A stretch of DNA of 24,018 nt from an uncultured Flavobacteriales bacterium (lineage in GTDB: Bacteria; Bacteroidota; Bacteroidia; Flavobacteriales_D; Crocinitomicaceae), in NCBI GenBank assembly GCA_937876195.1, contig CALEIK010000036.1, positions 1-24,018 of the forward strand, given 5' to 3'. Shown piece by piece: positions 1-7,991 of the stretch. The position numbers and the translations under genes were made by a program. Under the pieces are notes generated by a model. That model worked only from the letters and a program-made list of their open reading frames with translations. It searched no databases and was not told the DNA's origin. Numbering within the stretch: position 1 is the first letter of the stretch; each line of letters starts with the position of its first letter.

Positions 1-2851
1 GACCTGGAACATCAGCAGCACATTCAACATTAATTGGAAGCGGGTCACTTGCTGTTGGCATGACTGCATCACCAATTGTTATCGTATGAGTAACATCAAT
101 AAAGTTGCCGCAAGCATCTTCAATGCGGTATGTACGAGTAATTATCTCCGGGCAGTTTCCGCCGTCTGTAACATCACCCATAAAGGTAACAGTTGGTACT
201 CCGCAATTGTCTGCTTCATCTACAATTAAAGTTTCATCCGCTGGAGGGAAGGGATCAGCAGAAGTAATTGAAATGTCGGGCGGTGCGGTTCCAGTAGGAT
301 TAATAACATCGTTAATTGTGATAGTCTGTTGACAACTGACAGTCACCCCGCAGTCATCTGTAACTTCATAAGTTCTGGTAATTACTTCAGGGCAGGTATT
401 TCCATCAGTTGTTTCGCTCACCAAATTAAATGTAGTGGGATCAACCGTTCCGGAAGGATCAGTTACAGAACCACCTGCAGCGATAAAAGCGTTGTAATCA
501 GCATAAGGAGGTTGCTCCGAAATATCACAAATGGCGGTTAATGGTCCTGGACAAGTAATGTCCTGAATGACATCAACAATTGTTACTTGAAATGAAGTTT
601 CGTCAAAACAATTTGGCACTGTACCCGTTTCGTCGTAAATATAAATGGTGGTCGTACCAATAGTGTTTATCACATTTCCAGGGTTCAGTTGTGTACCAGT
701 TGCACCTGGTCCTGTATAATATGCTTCGCTGCCAGTAAGATTTACACCTGTGATTGCAGGAAGTGTATAGTCGACACATACATTCACATCAGGAGGAGTA
801 TTTAGAACTGGAACGGCATTTATTGTGATGTCAAAAGTTGCTTGATCAAAACACACTGCATCAGGTGTTGTGTACGTAATTGTGTAGGTTCCAGGAGTTG
901 ATGCCGACAAATCCACCAAGCCAGAACCGCCATTAATGGATAAACCAGCAGGAGTGGAAGTAAAAGATCCACCGGGCGTTCCAGTTATGATTGCTCCGGG
1001 ATCAGCCTGATCTTGGCAATATGTAGTTGCCGCATAATTAAAGCTTGGATCTTCAGTCCCTGTAAATGTACCTGAGACAGAGATTGGGCAGCCATTATTA
1101 TCAGTAATGTCAAATGACCAGTTATCACCATCTTGCAATCCAGTAATCGTTATGGTGCCACCGTTATTTGCTGTAGTATTTCCAAATGCTGCAGTTCCAG
1201 GAATAAGATTACTTGCAGTAAACTGAGTACCATCTATGGCAGGAGCTCCGCCTGTTACAGTTACTGTCGCAGTTGCTGCTTGACAGTCCTGCGTGAATGG
1301 AGCAGTTATTTGAGGAAGAAATGTTACTTCATAGCTCGGACCCAAATCGTAACACCACGTTCCAGCATTAATGGAAATAGCATAGATACCATCTACCATA
1401 CTGTACATGGTCACGGGCATAAAATAGACTGTTGAACCGTCACCAGTTGAATTGGCAATTGTCCACGCTTGATCGGCGGTTGAAGCAACACCTAAAAGAC
1501 AAGGGTCAGTATTAATATCATTCGGTTCAAAGACCGTTGGAGGGCAATCGTATACTAACAACCAAACACCAGGATCATAAGTAACTCCACCAACGCTAAA
1601 ATCTTGTGATGGAACAAAGTCGGCATTTCCAATGATGTCTAATTCATCTCCAAAGCAAAGTGACCATGGGTTTGAAGAGTTGGCATCACCATTGACTGCA
1701 TCGTTGAAAGTACCTATTTCAGCGTCGCAAACACAGCTTTCAGGGTTGTCATAGGGACCAACATTAATGGTACATCCTGGATTCGCTGAAAATGTTGCTG
1801 TTACCGAACAGTTTGTTGTTCCATCAGAATCAATTCCTGCTATCGAATAATTGGTTGGACTCGTAAATGGTGCATTGAACACCTGAGAATTTCCGTTGCA
1901 ATCAGAAATAGTCAATGTACCAGAACCTGGAGGATTGATAAACTCAACTAGTCCAGTAATTCCAAAGGTGTTATCTGCGGGGTTACATGCAGAAATATTA
2001 GCTTCAATATTCGTAAAACTACATGGACAGGTTGGCGCTGTATAGTTTAATGGACCGTTTATACAGGCTAGATCCGCCGAGAAATAAGCGGTTAAATCAC
2101 ACGGTGCACCATTCGCAGGAAGTCCAGGGATGGTATAATTGACAGTTCCGGATCCTGGGAACGGGGCATTCGCCACAACGTGCTGTGTTCCAAAACAGTC
2201 TTCAACAATCAAAGTACCAGAACCAGGGGGATCTTCAAAATCAATGGTTCCAGAAACATCATATGTTCCCATTCCAGTGTTGCAAGCGCCGATGTTTGCC
2301 TCGAAATAGGATATTAGACAAGTCGGTGCTACAATACTACAATCCGTAGTTGCTGTTCCTGCAGTATTTGTAAATGAGATATCTGTATTTTGATTTGAGA
2401 AATTCGTGATGAGTAAAACATAAACATCTCCAGTCTGGGCACCTGTGATATCAGCATACTCCGTTGCTGCTGTTGAGTAACTACAAGCAACAACTCCATT
2501 TAGTGCCGCCCCTGAACCTGCAGCGCCCATATTACCACAATTACTCATGGCTTGAGCATAGTCATTATAAGGACCATAAAGAATAAAGTCAATATCTTCA
2601 TTGTTAGAGTTGGTCATTTCTATTGTCATGTCTCCCGGTTGGTCTATCTCCATGTAGTACCATGCAGGATTGGGCTGAGACCCTAAACAATTGTAATTAT
2701 TTCCTGGTTCAGCTGTACCATTATTTACACCTGCAGGGAACGTATAAAGACTCCCCGTACAAAAAGGATCTGCGTTCGCGCAATTATTGCCTTGTGCAAT
2801 AGAGAAAAGAGAAAAAAGGAGGGCAAAAACAAATAGTAGTAAACTTTTCAT
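1..2851 (-). CDS. Large secreted multidomain adhesin-like protein (N-terminal 950 residues, partial)
   Basis: The frame opens at ATG 2851 and stays open to the left edge, so the C-terminus is missing. Residues 1-20 form a clear signal peptide ending FSIAQ. Residues 21-170 are a Cys-containing beta domain (WYYMEID, DIDFILYGPY, VYVLLITN) of the kind at the start of gliding-type cell-surface proteins in Bacteroidota. Two related ~98-residue repeats follow (about 179-276 and 277-375). Around 601-670 lies a module beginning DPSFN with a GTPGGSF turn. From about 820 there is an 80-residue HYR-like repeat (CPEVITRTYEVTDDCG, then CPEIITRTYRIEDACG at 900). Such proteins usually end in a T9SS or CHU_C sorting domain, which would lie outside the window. 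The likely role is as a surface or extracellular structural protein or adhesin; no catalytic motif was seen. The gene starts 12 bases after the small exported protein encoded upstream, suggesting co-transcription. Confidence 0.87.
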   Translation of the reverse strand, partial: MKSLLLFVFALLFSLFSIAQGNNCANADPFCTGSLYTFPAGVNNGTAEPGNNYNCLGSQPNPAWYYMEIDQPGDMTIEMTNSNNEDIDFILYGPYNDYAQAMSNCGNMGAAGSGAALNGVVACSYSTAATEYADITGAQTGDVYVLLITNFSNQNTDISFTNTAGTATTDCSIVAPTCLISYFEANIGACNTGMGTYDVSGTIDFEDPPGSGTLIVEDCFGTQHVVANAPFPGSGTVNYTIPGLPANGAPCDLTAYFSADLACINGPLNYTAPTCPCSFTNIEANISACNPADNTFGITGLVEFINPPGSGTLTISDCNGNSQVFNAPFTSPTNYSIAGIDSDGTTNCSVTATFSANPGCTINVGPYDNPESCVCDAEIGTFNDAVNGDANSSNPWSLCFGDELDIIGNADFVPSQDFSVGGVTYDPGVWLLVYDCPPTVFEPNDINTDPCLLGVASTADQAWTIANSTGDGSTVYFMPVTMYSMVDGIYAISINAGTWCYDLGPSYEVTFLPQITAPFTQDCQAATATVTVTGGAPAIDGTQFTASNLIPGTAAFGNTTANNGGTITITGLQDGDNWSFDITDNNGCPISVSGTFTGTEDPSFNYAATTYCQDQADPGAIITGTPGGSFTSTPAGLSINGGSGLVDLSASTPGTYTITYTTPDAVCFDQATFDITINAVPVLNTPPDVNVCVDYTLPAITGVNLTGSEAYYTGPGATGTQLNPGNVINTIGTTTIYIYDETGTVPNCFDETSFQVTIVDVIQDITCPGPLTAICDISEQPPYADYNAFIAAGGSVTDPSGTVDPTTFNLVSETTDGNTCPEVITRTYEVTDDCGVTVSCQQTITINDVINPTGTAPPDISITSADPFPPADETLIVDEADNCGVPTVTFMGDVTDGGNCPEIITRTYRIEDACGNFIDVTHTITIGDAVMPTASDPLPINVECAADVPG
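1727..2317 (-). repeat. Two tandem ~98-residue protein repeats within the adhesin gene
   Basis: In the adhesin, residues 179-276 and 277-375 share the order EANI(G/S)ACN, then a short beta strand, PPGSGTL, DC, NAPF, a Y-(T/S)-I strand, then a (T/A)-(Y/T)-FSA strand and a closing Cys. The copies are clearly diverged (for example FEDPPGSGTLIVEDC against FINPPGSGTLTISDC), so this is an old domain duplication. It is a repeat at the protein level and not an exact DNA repeat. Confidence 0.7.
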
Positions 2852-2863
2852 TGTTTTGAGAGA

Positions 2864-3289
2864 TTATTTATTCAATAAGATTGATTTTTCTGTTTCGAGA
2901 TTTTTAAGAAGCTCTTCATTTCGCACATACCATCCTTCTTCGCGAGCTTTTTCATCCATTTCGGGTGAATTCTTAACGTAATCCATTTTTTCTTTGATGT
3001 TCTTGATGTCGGTGTCGATGTCCTCAATTGTCCTAGGAGCATCAGATTGTTTTTTCTTACTATGTGTAGATGAAACCGTGATAGGATAATTCATGTCTTC
3101 TTTAGTCACAGAATTTTCGCTTGTAACCACAATAGGCGCAGCAGTAACGGGTTCTGTTTTTATATGAGATTTTACCGGAATAGGTGAAATATCTGACGAA
3201 TTAATTGGTTGGACTTTTTCTTGTTGTGCAAAAACTCCAAAGCTGGATAACAATAAAGATATTGCTGTTAATTTAGTTCTAGTTTTCAT
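2864..3289 (-). CDS. Small exported coiled-coil protein of unknown function
   Basis: A 141-residue protein. Residues 1-22 form a signal peptide ending FGVFAQ, and no Cys lies at the cleavage region, so it is not an obvious lipoprotein. Residues 25-85 are polar and Pro/Ser/Thr/Val-rich, suggesting a disordered linker. The tail (about 88-141) is highly charged and helical, with a run of Lys, Glu and Asp and a likely coiled coil ending LLKNLETEKSILL. I do not recognise the family. It is the first gene of a minus-strand pair, 12 bases upstream of the large adhesin gene, so it may be a periplasmic helper or accessory protein for that cargo; this rests on position only. The start is ATG 3289, immediately before a good signal peptide. 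Confidence 0.72.
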   Translation of the reverse strand: MKTRTKLTAISLLLSSFGVFAQQEKVQPINSSDISPIPVKSHIKTEPVTAAPIVVTSENSVTKEDMNYPITVSSTHSKKKQSDAPRTIEDIDTDIKNIKEKMDYVKNSPEMDEKAREEGWYVRNEELLKNLETEKSILLNK

Positions 3290-3421
3290 GTTCAGTTTTT
3301 AATAGCAATTATATTCTTAACGGAAAGAGGTCTAATAGGTTGCCTAATTTAACTATAATATAGATATTAATGATAGAATTACTACTTTTAGACTTAAAGA
3401 AACAATTTTAATCTACGACAT

Positions 3422-4402
3422 TTGAAGAATATAGCAAGGATACAAAGTGTTCATTGTAAGTTGGCTGACGAATCAAGTGTTATTGCAATTGAAAGGGACT
3501 CAACGAAGAGACCAAATAAAAATAAACAGTACAAAGTACCACTGTATGGATTAGCCTCTGATTTGGCTGTTAGCTGCGCAAACGAGTTTTTTGAGGAGTA
3601 CAACATTGATAAATCAAAGATTGATTTTCTGATATATTGTACCGAAGCTCCAGATTATATTTCCCCAGCGACATCTTGTTTACTCCAACACCGATTAGGT
3701 TTAAGTACTTCACTAGGTACAATTGACCTGGCGTTTGGATGTTCAGGTTACACCTATGGAATTGGTATTGCAAAAGGCTTGGTTGAGTCAGGAATAGCTT
3801 CAAATGTTTTGTTCATTACTTCAGATATCCCCACCTCGGTGGTACACCCTTCGGATGAGTATATTTATACTCTCTTCAGTGATGCGGCGTCTTGCACATT
3901 AATTAATTTGAATGGGGGCATTGGTATAGGTCAACCAATTTTTGGAACAGATGGAAGCGGTGAGTATGCACTTAGAGTAATGAATAGTGGAATGAAACAA
4001 CCGAAAAATGGTGATTGGTTTGAAAAGTACAGCGATGTAGGAGGGATGCCAATTGGCCGAATGGAAATGGATGGCGAGGCGGTTTTTCGATTTTCATTAG
4101 AGAAAGTACCGTCCATGGTAGAGGAAGTATTAGATGCTAATGGGATGAAAATTAATGAGATTGATTTTTTTATTTTTCATCAGGCAAGCGAAATCATCCT
4201 GAAATCTTTAAAACGAAAACTGCGTATACCAGACGAAAAATTCCTGATGAATGTCAATGAAATTGGAAATACAGTTTCCGCATCAATACCGATTTTGCTC
4301 AAACAAAGCGAAGAAAAAGGGCTAATTAAAAAGAACATGAAAGTCTTGTTGGCTGGATTCGGTGTAGGTTTTTCATGGTCGGGAACGGTTATAAATTATT
4401 AA
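3422..4402 (+). CDS. KASIII-like 3-oxoacyl-ACP synthase (first of two), TTG start
   Basis: A thiolase-fold condensing enzyme of the FabH/KASIII family, 326 residues (FabH is about 317). The catalytic triad is intact: Cys107 in FGCSGY, His253 in FIFHQAS and Asn283 in NEIGNTVSASIP. The C-terminal glycine loop GFGVGFSW is also present. Known family chemistry is decarboxylative condensation of an acyl starter with malonyl-ACP. The N-terminus is odd: the T-G-I-x-x-R-R segment found in its neighbour and in typical FabH, involved in CoA binding, is missing. The start must be non-ATG. An in-frame stop lies at 3395-3397, no ATG lies between, and the first internal ATG is near codon 187; TTG 3422 fits the first beta strand. 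It is the first gene of a six-gene operon. Priming, chain extension or a heterodimer with the second synthase are all possible. Confidence 0.9.
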   Translation: MKNIARIQSVHCKLADESSVIAIERDSTKRPNKNKQYKVPLYGLASDLAVSCANEFFEEYNIDKSKIDFLIYCTEAPDYISPATSCLLQHRLGLSTSLGTIDLAFGCSGYTYGIGIAKGLVESGIASNVLFITSDIPTSVVHPSDEYIYTLFSDAASCTLINLNGGIGIGQPIFGTDGSGEYALRVMNSGMKQPKNGDWFEKYSDVGGMPIGRMEMDGEAVFRFSLEKVPSMVEEVLDANGMKINEIDFFIFHQASEIILKSLKRKLRIPDEKFLMNVNEIGNTVSASIPILLKQSEEKGLIKKNMKVLLAGFGVGFSWSGTVINY

Positions 4403-4404
4403 TT

Positions 4405-4644
4405 ATGATTACACTAGAAGAATTTACTCGACTAATTGAAACAGAGTTTGAAGATGTTCAACCTGATTCAATTTCACCAGATATGCATTATCGTGAAATT
4501 CTTGATTTCAGTTCAATGAATGCGCTTGTTCTCATTGCATTAATTGATAATGAGTTTGATATTTTATTGAATGGACAGGATTTGAAATCAACAACTACGA
4601 TAAGAGAATTATATACTTTAGTTGAAAATCGCATAAATACATGA
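4405..4644 (+). CDS. Acyl carrier protein, dedicated
   Basis: A 79-residue helical acidic protein with the size and spacing of an acyl carrier protein. The likely phosphopantetheine attachment site is Ser37 in DFSSMNAL. Aligned to the usual D-S-L, the Asp is Ser36 and the Leu is Met38. The downstream helix (ALIDNEF) and acidic N-terminal helix match the ACP fold. ATG 4405 is chosen because it lies 2 bases after the synthase stop and gives a normal ACP N-terminus; a longer in-frame reading from GTG 4375 would overlap the synthase gene and add an unusual hydrophobic leader. The gene overlaps the next synthase by 4 bases (ATGA). Being between two condensing enzymes and followed by a ketoreductase, it probably carries the growing acyl chain for this cassette and is not the housekeeping fatty-acid ACP. 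Confidence 0.86.
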   Translation: MITLEEFTRLIETEFEDVQPDSISPDMHYREILDFSSMNALVLIALIDNEFDILLNGQDLKSTTTIRELYTLVENRINT

Positions 4645-5693
4645 GTATTTTTAAAATTGAGAATACTGAAATCAGCGCATTGGCGGCTTGTGTTCCTAAA
4701 ACTAAGGTGCGCACTGAGGAGTATGATTTGATCTCACCTTCAGAACAAAAACAGTTCGTTCAAGGTACGGGAATACAAGAAAGACGTGTTGCAGATAGTA
4801 ACACATGTACTTCAGACATGTGTTTTGCATCCGCAAGTAAAATAATCGATGAATTGAAAATAGAGCCGTCAGAGATTGACGTTTTGATTTTTGTTTCACA
4901 ATCACCTGATTACTTTCTGCCAGCAACATCAATCATCTTGCAAAACAGACTTGGATTGAGTAAATCAACGATGGCCTTTGATATTAACTTGGGTTGCTCG
5001 GGATATATTTACGGCTTGAGTGTATTATCAAATTTGTTATCTATACCAGGTATGAGAAGGGGATTGTTGCTCTGTGGAGATAAATCAACTCAATCGACCA
5101 ATTATTTAGATAAAAGCACATATCCATTGTTCGGAGATGCCGGAACCGCAACCTTATTAAAACGCAATGACCTAGCAAAACCTATGTATTTCAATTTACA
5201 AAGTGATGGGTCAGGTAAAGAAGCAATTATTATAAGGGGTGGAGCAACACGTCACCCGTATGATGAAAACACAAATGTGGTTCAAGAGATTGCTCCAGGG
5301 ATATCGAGGTGTCAGCGAGACTTGGAACTTGATGGCGTTGAAGTGTTTAATTTTTCATTACGCGAAGTAAAGCCCAATGTGGTCGATTTACTTAGTTATG
5401 CATGTGTCGAACAGGACGATATTGATTACTTAGTGATGCATCAAGCAAATAAATTAATGAATGAATCGGTTCGAAAGAAACTTAAATTCCCAGTTGAGAA
5501 AACACCTTATTCCATTGGAGAATTTGGAAATACCAGTTCGGCGTCCATTCCTCTAACAATAGTGACCGAATTAAAAGATAAATTGCAAGCAGAGAAGCAA
5601 CTCCTATTAAGTGGATTTGGGGTAGGTTTTTCATGGGGTTCTGTATTGATGACCACCAATTCACCACATATATGTGACTTAATCGAACTATAA
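4641..5693 (+). CDS. KASIII-like 3-oxoacyl-ACP synthase (second)
   Basis: A second FabH-type condensing enzyme, 350 residues. The triad is complete: Cys119 in NLGCSGY, His267 in VMHQAN and Asn297 in GEFGNTSSASIP. The C-terminal GFGVGFSWG loop is present. Unlike the first synthase it keeps the N-terminal TGIQERR segment (residues 43-49), which in FabH belongs to the region that handles acyl-CoA. It is therefore the better candidate for priming from an acyl-CoA such as acetyl-CoA. It is translationally coupled to the ACP gene through an ATGA overlap and is followed 3 bases later by a ketoreductase. A role in making a short beta-hydroxyacyl chain is inferred from this order. General fatty-acid initiation is less likely because two synthases share one small operon with sugar enzymes. 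Confidence 0.91.
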   Translation: MSIFKIENTEISALAACVPKTKVRTEEYDLISPSEQKQFVQGTGIQERRVADSNTCTSDMCFASASKIIDELKIEPSEIDVLIFVSQSPDYFLPATSIILQNRLGLSKSTMAFDINLGCSGYIYGLSVLSNLLSIPGMRRGLLLCGDKSTQSTNYLDKSTYPLFGDAGTATLLKRNDLAKPMYFNLQSDGSGKEAIIIRGGATRHPYDENTNVVQEIAPGISRCQRDLELDGVEVFNFSLREVKPNVVDLLSYACVEQDDIDYLVMHQANKLMNESVRKKLKFPVEKTPYSIGEFGNTSSASIPLTIVTELKDKLQAEKQLLLSGFGVGFSWGSVLMTTNSPHICDLIEL

Positions 5694-5696
5694 TTT

Positions 5697-6443
5697 ATGG
5701 ATTTTAAGAACAAACATATTGTAGTTACAGGAGCCTCATCGGGAATTGGAAGGCAGACAGCTGTTCAACTTGCGGGTTTTGGAGCTCGAATAACTGCGAT
5801 TGCACGTCGGGAAAAGGAATTGAATGATTTGATCATCGAACTTAATGAAATTAACGGATTGACCCATCAAGCATTCTCTGTTGATTTGTCTGAGGAAAGC
5901 ACAATTCGTGATCTAGTTAGTGGAATTGAACAATGTGATGGAGTTGTTCACTCCGCTGGAATTGTGTACCCTTTGCCCGTTAAATTTGTCAAACAAAAAC
6001 ACTTAGATGAAGTTTTTAAGATTAATTTTTATGCACCTGTGCTTTTAAGTTCAGCTTTGCTGTCTCTTAAAAAAATCAATGAATATGCTTCAATTGTCTT
6101 TATATCTTCCATATCTACCAAGCACCCTTATTTTGGAGGTTCAATTTATGTGTCTTCAAAAGCTGCATTAGAAGCCTATAGTCGCAATTTGGCTTTGGAG
6201 TTAGCACCGAAGCATATTAGAAGTAATGTGGTTTCTCCTGCTTTGGTCAAAACTTCTATTTTTGAACAGACTATGGAGGCTTCAGATGTTGAAAAACTGG
6301 CTGACTACGAAAAAGACTATCCATTCGGTTTTGGTGAAACCGAAGATGTGGCAAATGCAATTATTTTTCTGCTTTCCTCGTCTTCGAGATGGATGACCGG
6401 ACAAGAGATACTATTGGATGGAGGGTTAACACTAAAAAGCTAA
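5697..6443 (+). CDS. SDR-family 3-oxoacyl-ACP reductase (FabG-like)
   Basis: A classical short-chain dehydrogenase/reductase of 248 residues. Residues 11-18 are the nucleotide-binding TGASSGIG, with HSAG at 85-88 in the place of NNAG. The likely catalytic set is Asn110, Ser138 in ISSIS, Tyr151 and Lys155 (YVSSK). The C-terminal WMTGQEILLDGG is typical of FabG-like members. Arg37 and Arg38 in the second beta-strand region suggest NADPH preference. Its position directly after two KASIII genes and an ACP supports reduction of beta-ketoacyl-ACP to beta-hydroxyacyl-ACP. No dehydratase or enoyl reductase is present in the operon, so the product would keep hydroxyl groups. Reduction of a keto-sugar is an alternative, since sugar-nucleotide genes occur further along. 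Confidence 0.88.
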   Translation: MDFKNKHIVVTGASSGIGRQTAVQLAGFGARITAIARREKELNDLIIELNEINGLTHQAFSVDLSEESTIRDLVSGIEQCDGVVHSAGIVYPLPVKFVKQKHLDEVFKINFYAPVLLSSALLSLKKINEYASIVFISSISTKHPYFGGSIYVSSKAALEAYSRNLALELAPKHIRSNVVSPALVKTSIFEQTMEASDVEKLADYEKDYPFGFGETEDVANAIIFLLSSSSRWMTGQEILLDGGLTLKS

Positions 6444-6447
6444 TTCT

Positions 6448-7380
6448 ATGGACGCGAAAATAAAATTTTCCATTGTTGTTCCTGTATTTAATGCGGCTGT
6501 TTGTTTAGAGGAACTAATAAGTAGGACGATTAAAGCCATGGAGGAGTCTAAAGAGTTATTTGAAATAATTCTTGTGGATGATTTTAGTAGTGATAATTCA
6601 TGGCAGGTGATTAAAGCACAAAAAGCTAAGTATCCTCATTTAATTAAAGGAGTTCTTTTATCCAAAAATTTTGGGCAACATAATGCTACATTTTGTGGTT
6701 TAAGAAACGCTTCGGGTGAATATTGCATTACAATGGATGATGATTTGCAACATTCGCCTGAGTACATAAGTAAGATGATTAATACAATTAGTACTAGTTC
6801 GTCCGAAGTTGTTTATGGGGTTTTCAAATACAAAAACCACAATTTTAAGAGACTTACAATTCGCTTTCTATTCAAAACTTTGGGATTTGTTAGACATTTC
6901 AATTCAGAGTTTAGAGAATTATCTAGCTTTAGGTTAGTAAACTATAGACTGCGAGAAAAAATTAATCAATGTCAATCATCGGAAATTAATATTGACGAAT
7001 TAATTAGGTGGAATACTGATGAGTTTATTGAGCTTGAACTAAAACACGCAGAATCAAAAAAGCTTAAATCTGGATATAATTTTAGTTCATTGTTTCAGTA
7101 TTCGATTGCGAGTATAATAAATACCTCAGATTTACCTTTAAGGATCCTTTCTAAAATAGGGTTTTCGATATCGATAGTTTCATTTTTTATAGCTTGTTAT
7201 TACCTGATTAAAAAAATATTTTATGATGTAACGGTACAGGGATATACGTCTTTAATTGTAGCAATCATGTTATCAACAGGATTAATAATGTATACTTTGG
7301 CTTTTATTTCGTTGTATTTAAGTAAGATTTATAGAAATCAAAACAGCAAGCCGAGTTATAGCCAAAAAGAGTTCATATGA
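6448..7380 (+). CDS. Family 2 glycosyltransferase, polyprenyl-phosphate type (DPM1/ArnC/GtrB-like), membrane-anchored
   Basis: A 310-residue GT-A glycosyltransferase. The N-terminal domain has the IVVPVFNAA strand (about 9-17), LVDDFSSDNS (42-51), SKNFGQHNA (72-80) and the metal/nucleotide-binding MDDDLQHS (96-103). Two transmembrane helices follow, at about 232-255 and 266-290. This plan matches enzymes that move a sugar from a nucleotide donor to dolichyl or undecaprenyl phosphate on the cytoplasmic face. The gene lies 4 bases after the ketoreductase and overlaps the acyltransferase gene by 4 bases. It could supply the lipid-linked sugar donor for the GT-C/TPR protein encoded at 18019-20454; that link is inferred from the known pairing of such enzyme types. 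The exact sugar and lipid are not shown by the sequence. Confidence 0.87.
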   Translation: MDAKIKFSIVVPVFNAAVCLEELISRTIKAMEESKELFEIILVDDFSSDNSWQVIKAQKAKYPHLIKGVLLSKNFGQHNATFCGLRNASGEYCITMDDDLQHSPEYISKMINTISTSSSEVVYGVFKYKNHNFKRLTIRFLFKTLGFVRHFNSEFRELSSFRLVNYRLREKINQCQSSEINIDELIRWNTDEFIELELKHAESKKLKSGYNFSSLFQYSIASIINTSDLPLRILSKIGFSISIVSFFIACYYLIKKIFYDVTVQGYTSLIVAIMLSTGLIMYTLAFISLYLSKIYRNQNSKPSYSQKEFI

Positions 7381-7988
7381 TTTTGGAGCAATACGGCGTT
7401 ACCTTGAAAAGAGTCGAATATGAGGATATCGAAATGATTCGGAATTGGAGAAATCAGTCTGAGGTCAGAGCCAATATGTTGTTTAAGCGTCATATCACTA
7501 AAAAGATGCAAGAAAAATGGTTCGAATCAATCAATAACATGAATAATTATTACTTCTTAATTCAGTATAAGGGCGATAGTTACGGTGTAATAAACGCAAA
7601 AAACATAAATTTTGAGGAAGGGTATGGTGAAGGAGGGATTTTTATCGGTCGATCGTGTGATGAGGTGCCTTTTGTAAGTGTTTTTGCCAGTCTCTGCTTG
7701 TTAAACACGGTGTTTACGAAAATCGATTTGTTTAGTAAATCATTTGTACAAGTATTACAGGTGAATACCAGAGCTGTAGCCCTTAATAAAAAATTGGGCT
7801 ATTGTTTAGTTCCTGGGCAATTGAATCAGGCTTCTCAGTATTATGTCCTAACTAGGGAAGATTACTTAAAGAAGGCAAAATGGTTAAATGATTTTGCGAA
7901 GAAATATTCTAATGACTTTGAAAATGTTCGAGTGAAAGGAGAGGTGAGTCATTTAAACTTTTCAGCGATTAATCAATTACTTGATTAA
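7377..7988 (+). CDS. GNAT-family N-acyltransferase, likely acting on an amino sugar
   Basis: A 203-residue GNAT protein. The start IEMIRNWRNQSEVRANM with a following QEKWFESI resembles PseH/WecD-like sugar N-acetyltransferases. The C-terminal NTRAVALNKKLGY (130-142) is the usual last GNAT motif before the final strands. The acyl donor could be acyl-CoA or, given the operon, the acyl group carried by the ACP encoded at 4405. The ATG overlaps the stop of the glycosyltransferase gene (ATGA). It is the last gene of the operon and converges with the FkbM gene across a 3-base gap. N-acylation of a 4-amino-4,6-dideoxy sugar made by the aminotransferase at 20578 is a reasonable guess, not shown directly. 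Confidence 0.8.
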   Translation: MILEQYGVTLKRVEYEDIEMIRNWRNQSEVRANMLFKRHITKKMQEKWFESINNMNNYYFLIQYKGDSYGVINAKNINFEEGYGEGGIFIGRSCDEVPFVSVFASLCLLNTVFTKIDLFSKSFVQVLQVNTRAVALNKKLGYCLVPGQLNQASQYYVLTREDYLKKAKWLNDFAKKYSNDFENVRVKGEVSHLNFSAINQLLD

Positions 7989-7991
7989 AAG

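Noticed and set aside
1727..2317. Tandem repeat as a phase-variable or slipped-strand DNA repeat
   Set aside because: The two copies are strongly diverged at DNA level, so replication slippage is not expected.
2787..2981. Open frame on the plus strand across the adhesin start and small-protein end
   Set aside because: It lies opposite two genes with clear signal peptides, and its composition is arginine/serine-rich, as expected for an antisense frame.
4375..4404. GTG start for the acyl carrier protein 10 codons upstream
   Set aside because: It would overlap the synthase coding end and add a leader unlike ACPs; ATG 4405 gives the normal length.
3422..7988. Flexirubin or aryl-polyene pigment cluster
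   Set aside because: No FabF-type ketosynthase pair, aromatic ammonia-lyase, dehydratase or DarA-like gene is present; the neighbours are sugar enzymes.
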